DNA of 64,000 nucleotides from Proteles cristata cristata. Taxonomy: Eukaryota; Chordata; Mammalia; Carnivora; Hyaenidae. Within the stretch, counting starts at the first letter, position 1, and every line of letters starts with the position of its first letter. A model generated the notes under the pieces. It was not told the DNA's origin. It saw only the letters and a program-made list of their open reading frames with translations, and searched no databases. The stretch lies in contig JAESUZ010000338.1 in the NCBI GenBank assembly GCA_017311185.1, positions 62,001 to 126,000 of the forward strand, written 5' to 3'. The translations under genes and the position numbers were made by a program. Below are positions 1-12,696 of this stretch, piece after piece.

Positions 1-82
1 ATGAAAGAATTCATAGAGAAAGCACAACGTAGAAATCATAGCTTTAATGAGTTTCTCACTACTTTGGCATCAATACTCTTTA

Positions 83-317
83 CAAAAATTTTTATGTCTT
101 TACTTTTTAAATTTTTTAATGTTTTATTTATTTCTGAGAGAGAGACAGACAGCATGAGCAGGGGAGGGTCAGAGAGAAGGGGAGACACAGCATCTGAAGC
201 AGGTTCCAGGCTCTGAGCTAGCTGTCAGCATAGAGCCTGTGGCTCGAACCCACGACTGTGAGATCATGACCTGAGCCGAAGTCAGATGCTTAACCAACTG
301 AGCCACCCAGGCGTCCC
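83..317 (-). mobile_element. SINEC (tRNA-Lys-derived) SINE
   Basis: Full element in reverse, with a T-rich tail, GA-rich body, then GTGAGATCATGACCTGAGCC and the head ending CCACCCAGGCGTCCC. Target-site duplication TCAATACTCTTTA at 70-82 and TCAATACCCTTTA at 318-330. Confidence 0.95.
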
Positions 318-1136
318 TCAATACCCTTTAGTATCATGATACAAAAATGCCCTTGGAGTTGATTCTGACTTATACTTTCATTCCTCTTGCTGGAGTGGGA
401 ATTGAGGTCAGGATGTCTTCAATATTGCATTAAAATGCTTTTTCTATATTTTGGGTTATTCCTGTAAGATAGATTGCCAAATACAAATCTTGGCCATTAA
501 CCATTATTGATCAAATGCCAGCGTTCATATGTTACTTAGCTTACCTTTATTTTATGCTCCAGTATTTTGTTGTACATACTTATTTGCAAATCTGTTTCTA
601 AACCATGAATATGATTTCTCTATGCTCATCTCCTCTGTGTATCCAGACTTCATGCCTATTAAATAGCTATGCTATTCTTTCTCATGTTCTAATGCAATTA
701 ATGCCACTCAGAATTCTACTCTTAGATCCTACAGGAATTCTTACATCAGTATTTCTCAAGTATTTCTAATAAATTTGTTTTAATAACAGAATACATGGAC
801 AGGATAGGTAAGAGTTCAAAGAGACTATTGAAAGTGGATATCACATTCTTCATTGTATTTTAAATTATTTTATATTAGTAATCATGTAAGTTTTTATTTT
901 AGTATTAAAAATAATGTTTTTTAAGGCATTTGTGTGTTATTTCTTCCTTTGCTTGAAATGAGTTAAATCTGATGCTCCAGTTGGATTTATCATGATATAC
1001 CACAGCTGTTCTTGCTTCAGTATTCAGTTGCATTTTTACACTTGTGTTAAAGTGGTGAGTTGTCTGCTAGGATATCTTTCTTATATAGTCTTTTCCCTCA
1101 GATAATCTAGCTTGTTGTGGGTGGCCAGTAAAGACA

Positions 1137-1236
1137 ATTGAGAAGGAGAAAAAGAAGATGATAATGAGAAGGACAAGAAAACAGAGCAAGAGGAAGACGA
1201 AAAGCAGGAGAAGGAGGACAAAGAAACATCCTTGTC
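1137..1236. repeat. Purine-rich stretch
   Basis: GAGAAGGAGAAAAAGAAG-type sequence of about 95 bp with few pyrimidines. It was split from its right flank by the SINE at 1237. Confidence 0.8.
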
Positions 1237-1459
1237 GGGCACCTGGGTGGCTCAGTTGGTTAAGTGTCTGACTCTTGGTTTTGGCTAAGGTCATGACCTC
1301 ATGGTTTCATGGGTTCAAGTCCTGCAACATGATTTGTGCTGATGGCATGGAGTCTGCTTGGGATTCTTTCTCTCCTTTCTCTCTGCCCATCCCCTGCTCA
1401 CGCTGTTTCTGTCCTTCTCAAAAATAAGTAAGTAAACTTCAAAAATTTTTAAAAAAAAG
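1237..1459 (+). mobile_element. SINEC SINE
   Basis: Head GGGCACCTGGGTGGCTCAG, CT-rich body and A-tail. Target-site duplication AAAGAAACATCCTT at 1220-1233 and 1460-1473. It was inserted into the purine-rich stretch 1137-1236. Confidence 0.94.
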
Positions 1460-1729
1460 AAAGAAACATCCTTATGATCTATTATTTTCTCCTATCTGAG
1501 TTCAGAACACCTGTGCTATTGTTAGCAAACAACTCTAGAATAATCTCTGATGATTTGCACCAAAACTGAAATATTCTCTAATAGTTTAACTTAACAAGTA
1601 ACATTCCATTAACATTTAATAAGATAATTTATATGTCAATTCAGAGAAATAGGATACCAATAATATTAGAAGACCAATTTATCTGATTTGCAATTAACTA
1701 AAGTTCACATCAATAAAGAATATGTTGCA

Positions 1730-1763
1730 GGGCACCTGGGTGGCTCAGTCAGTTAAGCATCAT
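1730..1763 (+). mobile_element. SINEC head fragment
   Basis: Only the first 34 bp of the SINE (GGGCACCTGGGTGGCTCAGT and on to AAGCATC) are present, after which the sequence leaves the consensus. There is no body or tail. Confidence 0.8.
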
Positions 1764-2371
1764 GGCATTTAGAAGACGATTGGAAGAACCATAAAAAAAT
1801 TATTTCTTAAAAAATATGCAAAACATTGGCAATACCTTCTGTATCAGTTTAGATATCCAAACATCAAAGTGGATTTCCAATCTTTCCACAGTGAAAAATA
1901 GTTGTCAGTCATTAAGCTAACAGTCTAGATCCGCAATAAGCATTCAAAGATGGCTTCTTTTCAATCTTAAATGTGATTCATCTCCAAAAAGTGTACACTA
2001 ATGTGTTGGACTCTTTTTGTGATATTAAAATTGTCAATACTTTTACTGTGTTGGTTTCCAAATCATCATTATAGCTCATTTCCCATATTTTAGTCTATTT
2101 TATTTCTGTAACCCAAACATACCTGAAAGATGTAGGAAAATAAAGTATTTTATTTCTGAATTTGTCTTTTCACCTTGGCAAACGCTGTTGTACTCACACA
2201 CTTTAGACTTCCCATCCTGGCTTAGCAGAGGTGTTTGTTGTCTGTAACAGGCTGCTCCCTGGAATGACATCATCTTCTTTACTGGGAACTGACATAAAGA
2301 GGCAGAAAAGAATTTACTGCTTTTGTTCTAATGTTTGTGACTTTAGTTTTACTTTTTAAAAACGTCTGTTA

Positions 2372-2592
2372 TGAGGGTCTCCTGAGTGGCTCAGTTGGTT
2401 GAGCATCTGACCCATAATCTTGGCTCAGGTCATGATCTCACGGTTCGTGAGTTTGAGCCCCACATCAGGTTTTTCACTAACAGTGTGGAGCCTGCTTGGA
2501 ATTCTCTCCCCCTCTCTCTCTCTGCCCCTACCCCATTTGTTTTCTCTCTCTCTCTCTCTCTCTCTTACTCACTCAATAAATTAATAAACAGG
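2372..2592 (+). mobile_element. SINEC SINE, older
   Basis: Diverged full-length element (GTCTCCTGAGTGGCTCAGTT at the head) with a (CT)n stretch at 2542-2564 and tail AATAAATTAATAAAC. It is followed after about 50 bp by an inverted SINE. Confidence 0.92.
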
Positions 2593-2642
2593 TATGTTAT
2601 GATAGACCAGTAATAAAGTGTCAGTTTGTCTTTTTTTAATAA

Positions 2643-2866
2643 TCTTTTTTTTTAAGACAGAGAGAGAGAAAGAGGAAGGAGAGAGAATAAGTGGAAGAAG
2701 GAGCAGAGGGAGTGGGGAAGAGAGAGACAGAGAGAGAGAGAGAATCCCAAGCAAGCTCCACACTCAGCATGGAACCCAATGGAGGGCTCTATCCCACCAC
2801 CCTAAATCATGACCTGAGCTAAAATCAAGAGTCAGACACTCCACCAACTAAGCCACCCAGTGCCCC
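2643..2866 (-). mobile_element. SINEC SINE, older, inverted relative to neighbour
   Basis: T-rich tail, long GA-rich body, and a head ending AGCCACCCAGTGCCCC. It forms an inverted pair with the SINE at 2372-2592. Confidence 0.9.
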
Positions 2867-3630
2867 TATCTTTTTATCTAATAAAACATAAATAGAATGG
2901 ATTGAGTTTTGGCACAACACTGTTTCATGATCTTCATGAATTTCTGTAGTACTGAGAGAAATCTTCTTATGTGATGGTATTTAACAATAAAGATCAATAT
3001 TTGAGCCTATTTGATATACTGCATAACCTTCTTACAGGAAATATGTTAGTCCAGACCCTCTTACAGGACTATCACATGCTTACAGAATTTTCTTCACACA
3101 CTTGATGTTTTAAAAGACATTAGTAACTAACACCACTATCAAAATAACAAACAAACAAAAAATGAAGAAAAGAAAAAAAAATTCTAGTAGTTGTGCTTTA
3201 TTGAAATAAAGATTCTTAATATTCTAGACACATAGGTCTTTATCTATTGAGTTTTTTTTTAATGTATTCTTTTGAAGTTTCAAGCTTGAATACATTTTGA
3301 AAAATAGATATGTAGTTTTATACAAACCTTTGGCTTTGCTTACCTATCAAATTTTGCCCCACATTAAATTTGATGAAAATTGTGAATAGCTTTTATATTG
3401 CTACTGCATACTCTTTCTAGATGTACTTAAATGCCAAAAATAATTTTATAATACAGAGTAGCAACATTATTTGAAATAATGAAAGGAAAGGGAATTTTGA
3501 ACTCGTGAAGTTATTTTTTTCATTGTTTCCTGACACCGAAAAACAATGACTGATTATGCTAACAGTGCCATCATCAATCAGAATTTCTTGAATTCACTTT
3601 AATAAATGAATAAGAATACTCATATTACAG

Positions 3631-5557
3631 AGGACAAGATGGCGGAGAAGTCAGGAGCTCTGTACTTGCACTCGCGCCCATACATCACACGGAAAAGATC
3701 TGAAGCCATTGGAAACCTTACAAAACCTGAGAGATTGGGAGAAAAAGGATGGAGAATCCACTGAGAGAGCCTTCTAAGGTGAGTGTGAACCGGGGAAGAT
3801 AAAATCGGGCCAGGATTGGAGACTCCAGGGTGGGAAGCGATCCCCCCCTCTACCCTCTATGGCGAGTGACAGGGGAAAAGAAGAGAGCCCGAAACAGAAA
3901 AACCTCCGCTCGGTGCATAGAAAGACCATACTTGCCAAATACCTGCACACCAGGTCCCCTCGCAACAACTGGTCCTGGGGGGGTGCTGAGCACACAAACT
4001 GCTTCTTTGTGCTGTTCCTGATGGCTAGACTTCAGAGTGGTGGTGCGCCTGCCGCCATTGTAGCTCCAGGGTGGCTGGGGCCCCTGAAAGAGCCACGTGG
4101 ACACCGGGCGTCCGCGCTCCTGGCTGGCTGGAACTCAAGAGGGAAGGCAAAGAACTAAAAACTGGGAAATCAGCCTATGAGTTCATGTTTTGGGTGACAA
4201 GCCATAGAGGGACCCGGGTTTCCTCATTCCAGCGGGCTCGGGCTCAGAGCACCCGGCAGGCAAGCCCCTCGTATGCGCGCCAGCCCAACCCAGAGAAGAA
4301 AGCAGCGATTCTGACACCACCCCCAGAGCTCCACAGGGGGCCAGGAATTGCCCGAGGGGGTTGCCTGGGAAGCTGTGTCTAAGACAATTTCAACGGGGTG
4401 CGCAGACTGGGATTTGGAGATTGGAACTGGCCTCGGTTGAAGAGTGCAACCAACTTCGGCTGCGCCCCCGGTACGGGGAGTTTACATGCCCAAAAAAGCG
4501 AGGTGCAGCGCTTGGTTCAAGAAGGGACTGGAGCACCGTCACTCTCTTCCCCACAACCACCAAGGCAGAGCTCCCGCCTGAGGCATTGGATCACGCCATG
4601 CCCATCGCTTCCTGAGAGGTGCCCTCCTCCCTTTTTTTTTCTTATTTTTTCCTTTTTTTTGTTTTTTTTAATTTTTTTCTTTCTTTTTTTTTCTTTTTTT
4701 CCCTTTTTTTTTCTTTCTTTTTTTCTTCTTCTTTCTCTTTTCTCTCTTTTTTCCCCAGAACACTGACCTGATTAACTCTGGTCACCAGCTTGCTTAAACA
4801 ACCACAACGAGTCCATTCTGTAAATGTAAATTCTACACCTAATGACATTTTCAGCTCGTTCTCTCAGGAGTAATTAGACTATATAGTTTCTCTGGATAAT
4901 ACCAGCATCCTTCTTTCACCTATCCAACCATATTCTACCTTTTACCTCTTTGAAAAAAGCTTCTTATCCCTTCTGCCTGTTCATTCTATTTCCAATTATG
5001 CCTCATCCTCCCCTACATTCTCTCTCTTTCTCTATGCTCCTCAACCAGCACTGCATACACACGGCTATTTAACTGTAGCTGGGAAATCCAGGTATATGCT
5101 TTAAACCGTTCTTTGTCCATCGGTTTTCTTCTTTTTTCCTTTTCTTTTCCCCTTTTTGACCTTTTTATGTATTTTATACTCCCTATTATTCGCCCTCCCT
5201 CCTCCGTCTTTTCTCTTAACTTTTTCATTTTTTCTCTCGCTTTTCATGTTAGTTGAATTAGCGTGTGCGTTTGTGTGCTCCTGCTCCCTGTGTGTTTGTC
5301 TGTCTGTTTTCTTTTCCAGGGCTACCTCAAGAAAAAAGCTAGAGAACACAAGGTGGAGAGTCCCAAATATCACTACGAATAGGAAAATAAAATAACCAAG
5401 GTCCAAACAAGAGAGACCAGGGGATACCATTCAAAAAACACTCTCTGAAAGGACAGGCCCTGGAAAGCCAAGGAGTCTTCTTGGATATAGCAGTGCTCAT
5501 AGAAACAGAGAGCATAACAGGTCTTTAAAACCAACAAGAGCCGGAAAGCGAACTAAA
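3631..5557 (+). promoter_or_regulatory. L1 5' UTR (internal promoter region)
   Basis: 1.9-kb leader of the full-length L1, starting with the GATGGCGGAG motif common at mammalian L1 starts. It is rich in G+C and CpG from 3780 to 4620, unlike the flanking intron. It contains a 130-bp T-rich tract at 4630-4757 that probably varies in length. L1 5' UTRs carry an RNA polymerase II promoter (family knowledge), but activity of this copy is not shown by the sequence. Confidence 0.75.
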
Positions 5558-6448
5558 ATGACGAAACGAAAGACCTCTCCTTCAAAGAAACTACAAGAAG
5601 AAATAACAGCTAATGAACTGCTCAAAACAGATATCAGCAGCATAACTGAACAAGATTTTAGAATAATAATGGTAAAATTAATAGCTGGGCTTGAAAAAAA
5701 CATAGGGGACATCAAAGAAACTATGGCTACCGACAGAATGGAAAATAGAAATAGGCATGAAGAAATAAAAAATGCGATAAATGTGATACATAATAAATTA
5801 GAGGCCTCCAATGCACGGATTGAAGAGGCAGAAAGAATAAGTGATTTAGAAGACACCACTATAGAAAAACAAGAAGCCGACAAAAAAAGAGACAAACTGA
5901 TCCAGGATCAGGAAAGAAGAATTCGAGAACTCAGCGATACGGTCAAACGCAACAATATCCGTATCATAGGAATACCAGAAGAAGAAGAGAGAGGGAAAGA
6001 TGCTGAAGGAGTCCTGGAACAAATTATAGCAGAGAACTTCCCCGACCTGGGGAAGGAAGTAAATGTGGAAATATAAGAGGCTCCGAGGACTCCCCTCAGA
6101 CGTAACTTGAATCGATCTTCTACACGACATACCATAGAAAAAATGGCAAAATAAAAGGACAAAGAGAGAATTTTGAAAGCAGCTAGGGAGAAAAGGGCCC
6201 TCACATACAAAGGGAAACCTATCAGAGTGGTGACAGACCTATCTACTGAAACTTCGCAGGCGAGAAACAAATGGCAGGAGATCTTAAAGGTGATGAACAG
6301 TAAAAATATGCAGCCAAGAATCCTCTATCCAGCAAGCCTGTCATTCAATATAGAAGGAGAGATAAAAACCTTTCCAAATAAACAGAAATTGAAAGAATTT
6401 GTCACCACTAAGCCAGCCTTACAAGAAATCCTGAGGGGGATGCTCTGA
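5558..6448 (+). pseudogene. L1 ORF1 (ORF1p RNA-binding protein), broken by stops
   Basis: ORF1 starts at ATG 5558 with a Lys/Thr-rich N-terminus, then a coiled-coil-like stretch (about residues 30-130) and the start of the RRM-type domain. It stops at 6074-6076. The same frame resumes and ends at 6446-6448 with the C-terminal domain (MKAAREKRALTYKGKPIRVV and on). At least two in-frame stops, at 6074 and about 6142, separate the halves, and no frameshift is needed. ORF1p normally forms trimers that coat L1 RNA. This copy can make only a 172-residue N-terminal piece. Confidence 0.88.
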
Positions 6449-6494
6449 AGGAAAGGTTGCAAGTAATAAATATACCAGAGACACCACCACAAAC

Positions 6495-9400
6495 ATGAAC
6501 TCTACAAAAGATACAAAGACTCTAAACCCACATATTTCAATAATAACACTGAACGTAAATGGGCTGAATGCTCCAATCAAAAGACATAGGGTAGCAGAAT
6601 GGATTAAAAAACAAAACCCATCTATACCCTGTCTACAGGAGACTCCTTTTAGACTGGAAGATACCTTCAGATTAAAAGTAAGGAGATGGAGAAATATATA
6701 TCATGCTACAGGAAATCAAAAGAAAGCCAGAGTGGCGATACTTATATCAGACAAACTACTTTAAATTAAAGACAATCACAAGAGATGAAGAAGGGCACTA
6801 CATAATAATTACAGGGTCCATCCATCAGGAAGAACTAACAATCATAAATGTCTATGCACGGAATATGGGAGCACCTAAATATCTGCAACAATCACAAACA
6901 GAAACAAACTTATAGATAAGAATGTGCTAATAGCAGGGGACTTTAATACTCTGCTTACAGCAATGGATAGGTCAACCAGACAGAAAATCACTAAAGAAAT
7001 AATGGACTTGAAAGACACATTGGACAAGATGGATCTGACGAATATATTTAGAACTTTACATCCTGAGGCCAGGGAATTTACTTTCTTCTCAAGTGCGCAT
7101 GGCACATTCTCCAAGATAGATCACATAATGGGACATAAAGCAGCCCTCAATATATAAAAGAATTGAGATCCTACCATGTAACTGTCAGATCATAATGCTT
7201 TGAAACTTGAAATCAATTACAGGAAGAAGTCTGGAAAATCTCCAAAAACATGGAGGTTAAAGAACACCCTTCTAAGGAATGAATGGGCCAATCATTCAAT
7301 TAGAGATGAAATTTAAAAATATATGGAAACAAATGAAAATGAAAACACAACAATTCAAAATCTATGGGATGGAGCAAAGGCAGTGCTAAGAGGAAAGTGC
7401 ATTGCTCTCCAGGCTTATTTCAAGAGATTAGAAAAAGCGCAAGTCCAAATCTAACTGCTCCCCTAATGGAACTAGAGGCAGAGCAACAAGAACGCCTTAA
7501 ACCCAGTAGAAGAAGAGAAATAGTGAAAATTAGAGCAGAAATAAACAACATAGAGACCAAAGAAACAATTGAACATATCAATGAAACCAAGAGTTGGTTT
7601 TTAGAAAAAGTAAACAAAATTGACAAACCTCTAGCCAGACTTATCAAAAAGAAAAGAGAGAGCACCCAAATAGACAAAATTATCAATGAAAATGGACTTA
7701 TGACAACCAACCCCTCAGAAATACAAGCAATTATCAGGGAATACTATGAAAAATTATATGCCAATAAATTGGACAACTTAGAAGAAATGGACAAATTCCT
7801 AAACACACACCCACTACCAAAATTCACACGGGAAGAAATAGAAAACCTGAACAGACCCATAACAAGTGAAGAAATTGAATCAGTGATCAAAAATCTCCCA
7901 ACAAATAAGAGCCCTGGACCTGATGGCTTCCCTGGGGAATTCTACCAGACATTTAAAACAGAATTAATCCCAATTCTTCTCAAGCTATTCCAAAAAATAG
8001 AAATCGAAGGAAAACTCCCGGACTCATTTTATGAAGCCAGCATCACTCTGATTCCCAAGCCAGACAGAGATCCAGAAAAAAAAGAGAACTACAGGCCAAT
8101 ATCCTTGATGAATACGGATGCAAAAATCCTCAACAAGATCCTTGCAAATCGAATCCAGCAGCATATAAAAAGAATCATCCACCAAGATCAAGTGGGATTC
8201 ATTCCTGGGTTACAGGGCTGGTTCAACATTCACAAATCAATCAATGTGATACATCATATCAATAAAAGAAAAGATAAAAACCATATGATCCTGTCAATAG
8301 ATGCAGAAAAAGCATTTGACAAAATACAGCATCCCTTCTTAATAAAGACTCTCGAGAAAGTTGGGATAGAAGGAACCTACTTAAACATCATCAAAGCCAT
8401 CTATGAGAAGCCTTCAGCTAACATCATCCTCAACGGGGAAAACTCAGAGCTTTCCCCCTGAGATCAGGAACACGACAGGGATGCCCACTCTCACCACTGC
8501 TGTTTAACATAGTGCTGGAAGTCCTAGCATCAGCCATCAGACACCAAAAGGAAATCAAAGGCATCAGAATTGGCAAAGAGGAAGTCAAACTTTCACTCTT
8601 TGCAGATGACATGATACTCTACATAGAAAACCCGACAGACTCCACCAGAAGCCTACTAGAACTGATCCAAGAATTCAGCCAAGTTGCAGGGTACAAAATC
8701 AACGTACAGAAATCGGTTGCATTTTTATACACCAACAATGAAGCAACAGAAAGAGAAATCAAGAAACTGATCCCATTCACAATTGCACAAAAAACCATAA
8801 AATACCTCGGAATAAACCTAACCAAGGATACAAGAGATCTGTATGATGAAAACTATAGAAAACTTATGAAGGAAATTGAAGAAGACACAAAGAAATGGAA
8901 AAACATTCCATGCTCATGGATAGGAAGAATAAATATAGTTAAGATGTCATTACTACCTAAGGCACTCTACACATTCAATGCAATTCCAATCAAAATTGCA
9001 CCAGCATACTTCTCAAAACTAGAACTATCCAAAAATTTGTATGGAACCACAAAAGACCCCGAATAGCCAAAGTAATCCTGAAAAATAAAACCAAAACGGG
9101 AGGTATCACCATCCCAGACTTTAGCCTCTACTACAAAGCTGTCATCATCAAGACAGTATGGTATTGGCACAAAAACAGACACATAGACCAATGGAACAGA
9201 ATTGAGAACTCAGAAGTGGACCCAAAAGTATACAGCCAACTAATCTTTGACAAAGCAGGAAAGAATATCCGATGGAAAAAAGACAGCCTTTTTAACAGAT
9301 GGTGTTGGGAGAACTGGACAGCAACATGCAGAAGAATGAAACTAGATCATTTTCTCACACCATGCACAAAAATAAACTCAAAATGGATAAAGGACCTGAA

Positions 9401-10334
9401 CGTGAGACAGGAAACTATCAACACCCTAGAGGAGAAAGCAGGAAACAACCTCCTTGACCTCCACCGCAGCAACTTCTTACTTGACACATCCCCAAAAGCA
9501 AGGGAATTAAGAGCAAAAATAAACTGTTGGGACCTCCTCAAGATTAAAAGCTTCTGCACAGCCAAGGAAACAACCCAGAAAATTAATAGGCAACCAACGG
9601 AATGGGAAAAGATAGTTGCAAATGACATATCAGATAAAGGGTTGATATCCAGAATCTACAAGGAACTCACCAAACTACACGCCCGAAAAACAAACAACCC
9701 AGTGAAGAAATGGGCCGAAGATATGAACAGACACTTCTCCAAAGAGGACATCCAGATGGCCAACAGACACATGAAACGATGCTCAGCATCACTTCTCATC
9801 AGGGAAATACAAATCAAAACCACACTAAGATACCACCTCACGCCAGTCAGAGTGGCTAAAATGAGCCAATCAGAGAACTCTAGATGCTGGCGAGGATGTG
9901 GAGAAACGGGCACCCTCCTACACTGTTGGTGGGAATGTAAACTGGTACAGCCCCTCTGGAAAACAGTGTGGAGGTTCCTAAGGAAACTAACAATAGAACT
10001 CCCCTATGACCCAGCAATAGCACTGCTAGGAATTTACCCAAGGGATACAGAAATGGTGATGCATAGGAGCACATGCACCCCAATGTTCATAGCAGCACTC
10101 TCCACAATAGCTAAAACATGGAAAGAGCCTAAGTGTCCATCAACAGATGAATGGATCAAGAAGATGTGGTTTATCTATACCATGGAATACTACATGGCAA
10201 TGAGAAACAATGAAATCTGGCCATGTGTAGCTACATGGATGGACCTTGAGGGTGTTATGCTGAGCGAAATAAGTCAGGCAGAGAAGGACAAATATCATAT
10301 GTGTGCACGTATAGGAGGATTAGGAGGAACTTAA
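6495..10334 (+). pseudogene. L1 ORF2 (endonuclease/reverse transcriptase), several frameshifts
   Basis: ORF2 begins at 6495 with the AP-endonuclease domain (ITLNVNGLNAPIKRHRVAEW). The frame shifts near 6765, returns near 6920, and is damaged again around 7150-7400. The reverse transcriptase follows at about 7690-9060 with [33 protein letters not shown] and the catalytic FADDM at about 8597. A run of five C near 8452 adds a frameshift inside this domain, and another lies near 9030. The Cys-rich C-terminal part ([20 protein letters not shown]) is open to the stop at 10334. At least four lesions make the copy non-autonomous. Confidence 0.92.
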
Positions 10335-10571
10335 CAGAGGACCAAGGGGGAGAAGAAGGGCGGAAATGGTGGGGGAAAGGGAGAGAGGCAAACCATGAGA
10401 GACTCTTGAATGCTGACAAAAACTGAGGACTGGTGGATGTGGGGGGGAGGAGGGGTGGGCATGGAGGAGGGCACTTGTGGGGATGAGCACTGGGTGTTAT
10501 GTGGAAACGAATTTGACAATAAACTATTTGTAAAAAATAAAAAAAATAAATAAAAAAAAAATAATAAAAAA
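10335..10571 (+). mobile_element. L1 3' UTR and A-tail
   Basis: G-rich 3' UTR (GGACCAAGGGGGAGAAG at its start, GGGTGTTATGTGGAAAC near its end), a polyadenylation signal AATAAA at about 10518 and an A-rich tail. The same 3' UTR recurs at 18220, 24558 and 55950. Confidence 0.9.
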
Positions 10572-11499
10572 ACATACATAATCCAGGCTTTGTGCCTCTG
10601 TCCATTTCCTTTCTCCTTCTTCCCCATTTTTAAATATAACACCTCCTTCAGGACTCAACCTCAGGCATCCTTGAAGTCCTGGCGACAGGATGCCTTCCGA
10701 ACACCCAAAAAAAGCAGGTTTAGGGATATGTCCCTTTATGCTTCCAAAATAGCTTAACCATATCTCCATCAGCCTACCTAACATTTTGTAAGTAATAGCT
10801 TTTATTTGTCTGTCATTCTTAAAGGGCCGGGTTTCTCCTGGAAAGGAAACTAATGCTCCTCCAGGTCGTTAGTTTCAGAAGGTAACTTAAGGAAGCCAGA
10901 TAACTGCAAACAAATTATTTTGAAGTACCTCTTTAGACTGTGTGTTGTCAGGAATTGGATTTTCAAATGTAATGAGTGTAATTGATTATGAGAGGGCTTC
11001 TTTTGAGATGATGCAGTAGCTGCCACTGCCGCTTGCAATGCCTGCCAATGGGGAGAATTTAAATGTTTAAAGCATCAGAATACAGTGTGAGGCTACACTT
11101 AAAGTAGGGAAGAGGAGTTGGCTCCGTAGCTCAGGGTGCAACATCTGTCCTGAAATGATAAGGGCCCAATTATGCCTTAAAAGTGCCATAAATATAAATA
11201 TAAAGTATAAAATATAAATATAAACTCTTTGCCCCAACTGAAATGAGCAGCCACTTGGACCGGATTTTGTGGACAAGCCACAGTGGCTGGCATTTGAATA
11301 ACTCCAGCAGTGAGGTCTCTTCTCTCCCACACTGGAAGCAGCCTCTGAAGTATGAGAGGACAACACGGCCAGAACACGTTCCGCCCAGCCACTCCCACAC
11401 TCTTCCAACGTGTCATGCGGGCACTGGTGCATGAAAGTGTCCGTGTTGTGTTTGATAACAGAACTGTCTTTCCTTGTTATGAGGATCTGGGGCCAGGGG

Positions 11500-11895
11500 C
11501 CAGTGGGTGCTAGTGACAAGGGCAAATCCTTGAGCGAGCTCCCATTCTTCCTTTGAAAGAAACTCTGTGGTAACGCCCCCTGCCCTCAAGAGACCGCGTG
11601 CTTTGAGCACTAGGATATCTGGTATTCATCTCTGTACTCTTGGCACATAGTAGGCATTCAGTAGATGTTAACAAGCACTGACTATTATTGTTGAAGTCTT
11701 GCTTCCACAAATCCTATTGAGATCAGCCCCTCACTGAGCTCCCTGCTGAGCTCCAAGAGCCAATTATGTTTACCTGCCTCTCTGGGATCAGGCACCTCAG
11801 CATCACACCCTTATTACCTCAGGTACGTGTTCCTCCCTAGACTATAGGGTGAGCATGTAGTATGTATGGATCATGTAGTATGTGTTCAATAAACA
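11500..11895 (+). repeat. L2/MIR-type 3' ends (weak)
   Basis: Two stretches resemble L2 3' ends: CTCTTGGCACATAGTAGGCA-TTCAGTAGATG at about 11637-11667, and a shorter GTATGTGTTCAATAAACAC at about 11879-11897. Confidence 0.5.
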
Positions 11896-12507
11896 CAAAT
11901 ACTCATATGAGCAAGTGGATTTCAGCTTTCAAAAAACACACAGATTTCATTCTTTTTTATTTACAGTACCAACAGTCATGACTTTTCTGATAGGAATTTT
12001 GATGTTGGCCTCAGCAAATTTTACCTGCAAATCACCTTCATCTCAGAAGATTAGTCTGAGTTATGACTGAAGACAAGTTGAGAACGTGAAAGGAAGATAA
12101 AAATGTATGCAAGGATATTAAAGCTCACTCTGTCCCAACGTAACGGCAGGGATGGCTATTGGCCAGGCTTTACTTAGATAAAGGAAAAAACTAAGGCCTC
12201 ACAAGTGTGTCACATGACATGAAATGAGAATGACAGGGTCGTCTAGCAGAAACCAAGGAACATCAACACCCATTCTCTGTAGACTCTTTATACCAAAAGG
12301 AGGAATTTAGTCACATAGCACAAAGGTCATGCTGGAAGGGGGGCTCAGTGGGCTGCCTCATTTTATTACATACTGAGTATCATATACAACGAACAGCAAA
12401 AGATGGTAGATCCTAGCATTCAGCCATTTGGATCAATATCCTAATTGTGCTTCACTTGCAATAACTATAATTAAGGTGGCAATGCCTTGTTTTTAAAGTG
12501 GATTTGG

Positions 12508-12696
12508 GGGACGCCTGGGTGGCTCAGTCGGTTATGCGTCCAACTCGGCACAGGTCATGATCTCACAGTTCATGGGTTAGAGCCCTGTGTTGGGCTTTGT
12601 GCTGCTAGCTCAGAGCCTGGAGCCTGTTTCAGTTTCTGTGTCTCATGCTCTGTCTCTCTCACTCTCAAAAATAAATAAACATAAAAATTTTTTTAA
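12508..12696 (+). mobile_element. SINEC SINE close to the exon 12 donor
   Basis: Head GGGACGCCTGGGTGGCTCAG, tail AAATAAATAAACATAAAAAT. Target-site duplication AAAGTGGATTTGG at 12495-12507 and 12697-12709. Its 3' duplication ends 36 nt from the exon 12 splice donor. Confidence 0.95.

Larger units (their letters stand above)
3631..10571 (+). mobile_element. Full-length carnivore L1 retrotransposon, inactive
   Basis: A 6.9-kb non-LTR retrotransposon with all parts in order. A GC-rich 5' UTR starts AGGACAAGATGGCGGAG and is followed by ORF1, ORF2 and a short G-rich 3' UTR. The 3' UTR ends GACAATAAACTATTTGTA and an A-rich tail. It lies antisense to PDE1C in intron 12. Candidate degenerate target-site duplications are CATATTACAG at 3621-3630 and CATAATCCAG at 10577-10586. 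Both reading frames are broken, so it cannot encode its own machinery. L1 copies move by target-primed reverse transcription (family knowledge). The 3' part is nearly identical to the copy at 23590. Confidence 0.95.

Noticed and set aside
4398..4766. 122-codon open frame ending in a Phe-rich tail
   Set aside because: It lies in the L1 5' UTR and its end is the T-rich tract. L1 of this type has no known gene there.
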